Shown here: positions 51,201 through 60,200 of the stretch, piece by piece
How the letters are laid out: each line of letters begins with the position of its first letter
Numbering within the stretch: the stretch's first letter is position 1
From: Prosopocoilus inquinatus
Taxonomy: Eukaryota; Arthropoda; Insecta; Coleoptera; Lucanidae
Length of the DNA stretch: 64,000 nucleotides
NCBI GenBank assembly: GCA_036172665.1
Contig: CM069875.1
Span: 10,620,001-10,684,000 of the forward strand
Direction: 5' to 3'
Notes under the pieces: model-generated
Told to the model about the DNA's origin: nothing
What the model saw: only the letters and a program-made list of their open reading frames with translations
Databases searched by the model: none
Program-made: the position numbers and the translations under genes

Positions 51201-54200
51201 GCAGACAGACAGCGCGATATAGATACCGGAGTCTTCATACCAGGAACTCCAGCACCAATCGACGTAGATGTATTTTATTCTGGTAAGTCGTAACTTTGAT
51301 AAAGTGAAACTTTATAGCACAGCAATCTTTACAGCTACAGCATAACGACTAGATAGAATTAGAACTACTAATTTAGAATTTACTAATACTATTTTCTGTT
51401 GAATATGTAAAATGACCACTTTCATTAAAATTAATAAAAATTGATTCTCACATGAGTTGCAACAAAAGCTATTACCAGCTGCTACTAGTAGCAGCGATTA
51501 TTTGCCAAATGTAGAATGGAACCATTGTTGCGGCGACTACTAGCGCGACTAGCGCGACTAGCCTACTATTCGCTGCTAGTAAAACAGCAGCGAGCATGGT
51601 CGCTTCATGTGACATTAACATTAGTTAAACTTCACTTTTCTAAACTTTGATGAATATGTGGGCCGCTGGAAAATTTTCTGGAATCTAGTAGGTCTAGAAT
51701 TGTTAGCGTTTATCAACTGTCATATTTGAAAAATTTGACGTTTTTCGCCTATAATTCTATTGACAGTTCCTATCCAAGTGAACTAGTTTTGTTTGTATAG
51801 CATTTGAGAAAAAGTAATTTTGTGTAAACATGGAAATCTCGCGTGAAAATTTTCGTGCCATGATTTTTTATGATTTCAAATGTGGTCTAACGTTGAAACA
51901 ATGCCTCCATCGGCTTAATTTGGCTTTTGGAGATGAAGCACCATCAAAGAGCAGTGTTTATAATTGGTTTGCCGAATTCCAGCGTGGACGTACCTCTCTC
52001 AGTGACGAATTTCGTGGAGGTCGTCCATCAACATCTGTTGTTGCCATTAATGTAGATGCTGTTCGTGAAATGCTTGAGCGAGATCGATATGTGACAAACC
52101 GTGAGATTCAAGCATCCTTACGCATTGACAAGAAAGCAATACACCAGATTGTGCATGATCATTTGAACGTACGAAAGCTTTGCAGTCGTTGGATCCGACA
52201 CAATTTAACAGAAGCGCAATAGCAAGGTCGTGTCAAATGGTGCGAAGAAACGCTCAAGAAATTCAATGAAGGTCGTTCAAATTTAGTTTATAACATCGTT
52301 ACTGGTGACGAAACGTGGATCTATTCGTACGAGCCAGAAAGTAAACAACAATCTACCGTTTGGGTATTTCAAAATGAACCAAAACCAACAAAAGTTGTCC
52401 GTTCACGCAGTGCTACGAAGCAAATGATTGCTTGTTTTTTTGGTTTGAGTGGACATGTAGCAACCGTGGCTTTAGAGTATCGAAAAACCGTGAATTCTGA
52501 TTGGTATACTAGAATTTGTTTGCCGGAAGTCATCGATCAAATAAGAAGAAATAATCGAAATCGACGAATTATTCTCCATCATGACAACGCCAGCTCTCAC
52601 TCAGCCCGTCAAACAGTTGATTTTTTGTCCAACAAAAATGTTGAATTAATGACTCATTGTCCATATTCACCTGATTTATCACCTAATGATTTTTTTTCCT
52701 TCCCAAATATCAAAAATAAAATGCGTGGTGAGCGATTTTCGTCGGCTGAAGCAGCGGTTGAAACATTCCGGACACTGGTTTCTGAGGTACCATCTTTAGA
52801 GTCGAAAACGTGCTTTAGAAATTGGTTCGAGCGTATGCAAAAGTGTATTGACGTCAAAGGCGAATACTTCGAAAAAGAATGATACCGTTTACCAAATTTC
52901 ATATGCGTTTTTTCATACCGTTTCCAGAAACTTTTCCAGCAGCCCACGTTTACTGTTTCCTTGTAAGTATGCCACAGAGGGCAAAGTTTGCCTATTGCAT
53001 TGTCTAGGCTTGGGAGAATAATTAGACTACGTTTTTTTAGTTCTGTTTTATAGTTAATTAATCTTAGACAAAATCCTTATCTGCCGAGGTATTCTTGGAA
53101 ACTATTCTTAGTAAAGTTTTTCATGAAACAATGCCTGATGTTTTCTTAAGTTTTTTGAATTTGTTTTCAAGCGCAGTAGGCTGTGGCTTGCAGCAGAAGA
53201 GGTTTTAAAGTTGAAAGTTTTAGTAATTATCAATTTGAAAAATATGTAATAACTGTCGGAAATATAAAATGGGTAGGTGTATAGATCAGAAATTAAAGAC
53301 TGTATATCTTAGATAAATTTTATGGTATTCTTTCGAGCAAACCAAGAAAAATTTAGTAGTTTTAAGTTTAATTCGGTTTATTTTTAAAGGTTATTTTTTT
53401 AACTTACAGAAACTAAACCCAGTAAAGTGTTCGTGACCATACCACGGTTTCAACCGGGTATACCTGTCACATTAGGCACTGTAAAGACGTCAAAATCGAA
53501 TCGCTCTCCTCCCGTAATCAAACCCTATCCATCCTGGAGTTGGCAACAAAACCCTGAAGAATGTAAAGTAAATCGAATTATTTCCGTCTTCCGAGTTGAG
53601 GTAAGTAAACAATTTTTTTTTTATTAAACTGCTTCCGAAAGTGGCTTGTATTATTTCCACAAATTTAAAGTAGCATCACGACATTATACAATAAACAAAC
53701 GAATTGTTAAAGAAATCATTTCAACAAGGAAGACTAAAATGGTATATCCATGTACGGTCATGCTTTTTAGTAATGTCTCTCCAATAAAATTTTCTGTCTT
53801 GCACAAAAGGTAAACAAGAACCTATTGAAATTTACTTCATCACCTTTTAATTTTGTGTTTGCTTTCTCGTTTGCTCGTCTGTCTACCAATTGTAGTGATC
53901 AAAAGACATTAGTCTGTAATTTAATAGTTTTAGAAGAGACATTACTAAATAGCATGGCTGTATACAGGGATATTCACGGCGAGTGTCCTATTAGGATATA
54001 TTGGAAACTACGTGCTTACGGTTCTACAGGAAGTCGATAGTAACTTTCCTATTTTAAATAGAACACCCCATATATTATTACATTTTTGAATTCCCCTTTC
54101 AATTTTACATCTTTTGTATTCACAAACATCCTGGCTAAAACGTATTGTTTTGATGATATTCTATTTTTTCTAAAAATTTTGCCGATTCCAGTAGTCACAA

Positions 54201-57200
54201 TAAATTGGAATATTTCAAAAACTAAAAGAATATTGAGAATTGGACAATTCTCTGTCGATCACAAAGATGGAATAACACTTCTCTGGTAAAAGTTAAACCG
54301 TAAAATATACAAAGAACTTATAGGGAATCCACTTGAGTTAACAGTTTTCAACAATAAATAACTCAGTTTTTTTAAATGCAACCACTGACTTTTTTCTATG
54401 CCATCAGATGCAAAATATTATTTTCTTTCGTTTTTGTATAGACAATTTTATCGCTATGTTTAATGGTTTTCAGGATATTTATGCAAAATTTTCTTTAAGT
54501 TAAGTACTGACGTTATAAAAATCTGATTTTTGAATATCTTGTCCATCCAATTGTTCAAATCCGTTTCTGCCCCTTCAATCCAGATTCTCTCTGGTATTTG
54601 CAGGAGTATTATGTACTTTATCTTTTTAATTTACTTCGTAAATAAAAATCTAAAAGAGTCAGATAGGGTGATCTAGGAAGCCAAACCCACTGATCACCGC
54701 GCACCCTATTAAACAATCTTCAAACATTTCCGTCAGCATTACAAAAGTTCCTATTAGTAAATAAATAGCATTTTGAACAAAAATTATGAAAGATTAAGCC
54801 AAGCGTTCTGTCTATAATAAGAAATTGCATATTAATAGTGTCAGTATTTAACAAGAAATCAATTTGAACTCAAATATCTTGAAAACCATTAGAGATAATC
54901 ATTATGTGGTTTATACAAAATAGGAAGAAAGTTACACTTTGCATCAGATGCCATAGAAAAAAGTTAATGGTCGGATTAAAAAAAATCAAATTATTCATAA
55001 CTGAAAACGTTCAACTTCTGTAGATCCCCTGTAAGCTCTTTGTAAAGTATACCGTTTATCTTTTACCAAAAAGTGTTACTTCATCTCCGTGTCCAAACAG
55101 ATAAAAGTACAATTCTCTATCTTACTTTTCGATATATTTCAATTTATTGTGACCACTGTATCGCCAAGATTTTTAGAAAAAAAATTAATGTTGTCAAAAT
55201 AGTTCCTTTTAGCTATGTCACATGTAAATACAAAAGATGTAAAACTGAATGAGGAATTCAAAAATTTAATAATATTTATTGTAAAATAAGAAAGTTAGTA
55301 TTGACTTCCGGTACAACCGGAAGTAACCCAGGACTGATTTTATATTATTTCAATAGTTCGTTATCGATTAAAACCATATACAAATTTTCAGAGGCATGTA
55401 ATTTGCAGTTTCCAATATAATCTAATAGGCCCTCATCGTGAATATCCCTGTATATCCTGTTCAGAAAATTTCGAAGACGTTTACAAGTTCACATTGAAAA
55501 TGTTTGGTGTATTTGATATATATTGATGTATTTTACTGCTAATATTAAAGTGCAGGAATGAATTGCAATGATTTCCAGGAGAAATTTTTAGAAAATACAA
55601 AAATTTTCCGGCGTTTACAGAACGACTACCAATTTTAAGATATGAGTGTTTTTGAATTATTTACTTCTGACATTTGCAGGTAATTGGCCGTGACTTTTAT
55701 TTTATGACACAACAAATATGTATAATAAAGGTGTTATTGCTTAGAACAAAAATGCTGTAATAATAATTGAAAACACGTGAAACAACCTAAAAAATTAATA
55801 TTCAGCAATGTGTATTAATAACTAATTTAAAATTTGTTGTATTTTAAATATTTTCTAAGAACGTATTTATTAATGTTAATTTAGAGATAAATCTGAGTGC
55901 TCGCTAATAAAAGAATATTAAAACTCATCTACTAATCTGGTAGTTTGTAAAAACAACTAATTTGAATCTCAGAATGAATCGGTAATTATTCAACTGGACG
56001 CTAACTAACACGTTAATAATGAGTATAATGATTATCAATGAGTTTCAATTCAAAAACAGTAGAAAGGAATATTTTATTTTGGAAGCCAAACCTGGAACCT
56101 TTACCCAAAAACAAAATATCTATGGCAACAAAATAATATCAAGGAATTGAAATTGAATTTCCAAACAACTAAAATAGATTCATCTCTGCATATACACCGT
56201 TCCTTATTTATTTTTTATCGTAGTAGACCCATGATTTTCAATTAACAGGTTGGCAGATTGATTTATCAGTGTCGTCTATTATGTAAATTTGGACGTGGAT
56301 ACACCTCGAGATGATAAAAAAAAATGTTGCAACATTTTCTGATTCGAAGTAACCTTAAATTTCAAAATAAAATGACATTCATTGTCAAAATTTAGTTACA
56401 TACACGAAAACCATATTCCGACTATAATTTTACAGCATACTGCGAAAAAAATAAATAAATAAAAAACGGTTTATAAATACTTTCCTTCTTTAGAGACCTT
56501 TCCTTCTTTAGAGACCGAACAGTAAATCTTTAATGATATTATTGAACCACACTAACGTTAACTTGATTACGTGGTTAATTTGATAGGGTAGTTAGCTACG
56601 TATTATACCGGATGTCCACTCTCAAAGGCGAACACAGGCAACAAATATGCACATTTGTTATACAAGTCTGAGGCTCTTTGACATTATATCTATAGAGTAT
56701 CCTAACAATACGTTCTTGGACAATATCTCAATAATTCCCGAAGATAAGAAATAAGAGAGTCTCCAGACATTTCGTTTTAAATTTTAAAGGTCTATAACAT
56801 TAAATTATCTTCATCTATACAAAATACAACAAAACAGTAGTTCTGAGTACAATGTTCTTATTTCAAACGGGACACCCCATATATGATGTCCAATTTGGAT
56901 TGCCCATAAAATTATTATTTTATTTATTTTTAACTGTAAGAAAAACATCTTTGGTACAGATGTAGTTGATACTTAAGCTTATCATAAGGCATTAGTAAAT
57001 GTATTTTTATCGTTATAGGCTGTAGGTAACACGCAAATTATCAAAAATTTCAAAATGATAACAAATATCCTATATTTTTATATCCTAAATTATTGCAACA
57101 AAATTCCCAAATTGTTTGTTTAATAGAGCACTTTCATTTTTATTATGAATGTCCTGTACCTATCTACAATATTTTTTGCAAGCATTATGTCGATTTTACT

Positions 57201-60200
57201 TATTTCTTTTAAAACAAATAATTGTTTAAGGTGGCTACGATAAACAAGCGAAATAATTATTAGTGTCAACCGCTTCGTTTGTTTTTCACACCCACGTTAT
57301 AATTATTTGAAATAATTCATTCACTGTTGGGACACCTGTGTAATGAAACAATAAATAAGTGTTAAGTACTACGGCTGCCGAAACTTTATAGTAAAAAGTT
57401 AGAAAAAGTAGTAGTAAGGAAAAATAATTATAAATGTTTGTTATTATATTAGATTCCTAAGTTTATTTTTCTTTCGAATCTTCGCCAAAGGCAGAAAGAA
57501 AATAATGACGATCTACTTTCGTTCACTTGCTTTGTCTTTTGATACTGAAAAAAAAATCGAAAACAATAGTAAGCGGGTAACTTTTATTATAAGAAAAAGA
57601 ATGACGATCGACTTATGTTCGCTTTCTTGATTTCCTTCGCAGATCCAACCATAAAACGAAATCGATCGTCTTTTGTTTTTCTTTCGCACCTTCGCCGAAG
57701 GAAAAAAAATATATTGATGGTTGACTTTCTTGGTCTTTTGATGCTAAGAACTAAAACAAAAGAAAGTGGGCGCACTCGTAAACCTATGTTATGAAAAAAA
57801 ATATGATAATCGATTTTCGTTCGCTTTTTATCTACCTCGCGGATCAACTAAAAAAACAAAATCGAAGTCGTTGTTTTTCCTTCTCACCTTCGCCGTAGGG
57901 GAAAAAAGTGATGGTGGTCTACTTTTGTTCGTCTTCTTAGTCCTTTGACGCTTAAAAAAAGGCGAGAACAAAAGAATGTGATCGACTTTCGTTTGCTTTT
58001 TGATCTCCTTCGCGGATCAACCAAATAACAAAATCGATTCGCCTTTTGTGTTTTCTTCCTGCACCAGAGGCAACGCAAAATAATGATGATCGACTTTCAT
58101 TCACTCTCTTGGTCTTCTGATCTTCGTTCGCTTTCTTACCAATCAACAAAAAAGAACAAAATTAAATCCATTTGATCGTCCTTTGTTTTTCCTTCGCACC
58201 TTTCGTCGAAGCCAAAATAAATGATGGTCGATAATGGTTCGTCTTCTTGGTCTTTTGATGCTTAAAAAACGAAAACAAAAGAAAAGGGGCGCACTAGTAA
58301 ATTTTTGTTTTAAAAAAGGTAACGATCGACTTTCGTTCCCTTTTTGATTTCCTCAATCGAAGAACAAAATCGAATCGCTTTTTGTGTCTCCTTCGCAACT
58401 ACGCTCGAAGGCACAGCAAGGTGCACTCATAAACTTTTATTTCAAAAAAGGTGACGGTCGATTTTTGTTCGCCATTCTAATCTGTCTCGTAGATCACCTA
58501 AAAAATAAAATCGAATTCGTTCAATGGTCTTTTATTTTTCTTTTCATCTTCATCGAAGGCAAAATATAATGATGACCGACTTTCATTGATTTTCTTGGTC
58601 TTTTGATGCTAAAAAAGAAAAAAAAACGAAAATAAAAGGAAAGCGGACGCTCTCACGAACTTTTGTTTGAGAAAGAACGGGCGGTATAATTGACTCTACA
58701 ATGCCTGTACGCCATACTCATTTTTGAAGAAGTATACAGTGCGTGCCCGGATTTATTTGACACATGGAGTTTTTTTTTTTTTAATTTCGTTTTCTGGAAA
58801 AAATCAATATTATTGGTAAGTTTTGCTTGTCGAAAACACATCTTGAATTGTAACTTTTACTAGTTTGATTAGTACCTTAGAACAGTTCTGGTTCTCTCTT
58901 ATAAAAAAAAGTATCAATTGTAAAATACTTACTTAATTAAAATTAATAGAAGTAATTGTTGGTTTCGTTGCCATTTCTTCTTTGTCTTAATTTTTACAAC
59001 ATAGCAATTTTGAAGCAAGCAAAACTTTTCAACAAAATCTTTTTTTTTTTGGAAAAGCGAAAATTTTTAAAAAAATCTTCCATATGTTAAAAATGTCTGG
59101 GCACACACTGTATATTAATTATATTTAATATAGAATAGAAAAGAAACGTTTAAGAACTATAGGAATAACAAACTCAAATACTCGTCCAGTTTTACAAATG
59201 GGGCTCACCTTTGAGCTGAGGTTTAAACCCTTAGCAACGATTATTTCAACAATTCAAGGATTTAAGCTTCGGCTCAAAGTTGAACCGTCATTGGAAAACT
59301 GGGCATAAGATGCCTTTTAATTTCACATTAACTTAGCAAATTGACCTTTTACTAAAAACTAGCAAAATGTAATATTCAGTAAATATTCATTTTAACTAAT
59401 ATAGAGGATATGAAACAAATAAAAAAAGCTTTTTAAAAACGAGCTAAAAGAGTAATTTATTGACTTACTTGACGTTTCGCAAATATAATTATTTGCTTTA
59501 TCAAAAGTGAATAACGGAAATATAAACAATTTAGCCTACTAAATTTTTTAAAAATTAATTATGTAATCTCTTCACAATTAATTAAAAAAATAGTGGGATA
59601 AATTTCCGTTTTTCACTTTTGATAAAGCAAATAATTATATTTGCGAAACGTCAAGTAAGTCAATAAATTACTCTTTTAGCTCGTTTTTAAAAAGCTTTTT
59701 TATTTGTTTCATATCCTCTGCAACTCTCACGAGCAAGAACTGTCCAAAAATTTAATTAATATATTAAAATATAATTATAAAATAATATTAAGACATAGTT
59801 TTACTAGAACCCTGCTTAATGAGAAGCTAATTTGTTACTAGATTGAAGGGTTATACACTTTTCCTAATATATTATTTTAATTATAGATAGACCAATGTGG
59901 AAGATTATGGGTACTAGATGCCGGTCGAAATGGAAACAAGCAAACATGTCCACCACAAATTTTGGCTTTCGACTTGAATACTGTAAGAATATAAAAACGG
60001 AAATTACCTTTGGAACCAAACCAACAAAATCGTTTCCTGTTTTAGGATCGGTTACTTTATAGATATGAAATACCAGAAGATCAGTTAGAGCCAAGATCGA
60101 TTTTGGTAACTCCTGTGGTCGATATAAGAGACACCCAGTGCAGAGATACCTTTGTTTATGCAGCTGATTGCCAAACGTATTCGATTATAGTATACGATGT

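Larger units (their letters stand above)
51283..53409 (+). other. intron 2, carrying mariner copy 3
   Basis: 2127 nt, GTAAGT...ACTTACAG. Without the 1.3-kb mariner it would be about 0.8 kb. A CTGCTACTAGTAGCAG palindrome and GCGACTAGC tandem repeats lie at 51478-51590. Confidence 0.85.
53601..59886 (+). other. intron 3 (6.3 kb), rich in foldback and tandem repeats
   Basis: GTAAGT...AATTATAG. Holds the 1.5-kb foldback, a single element at 56611-56881, the ~200-bp tandem array, family-C foldback, MITE copy 2 and a 318-bp palindrome. The stretches 55455-56600 and 56885-57460 show nothing recognisable. Confidence 0.85.

Noticed and set aside
52654..52947. Minus-strand frame at the end of mariner copy 3
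   Set aside because: Antisense shadow of the transposase; the same shadow appears in copy 2.
57587..58569. Several overlapping open frames on both strands
   Set aside because: They lie wholly within the degenerate tandem array. Lys/Arg/Phe-rich composition follows from the repeat, with no splice sites or family motifs.
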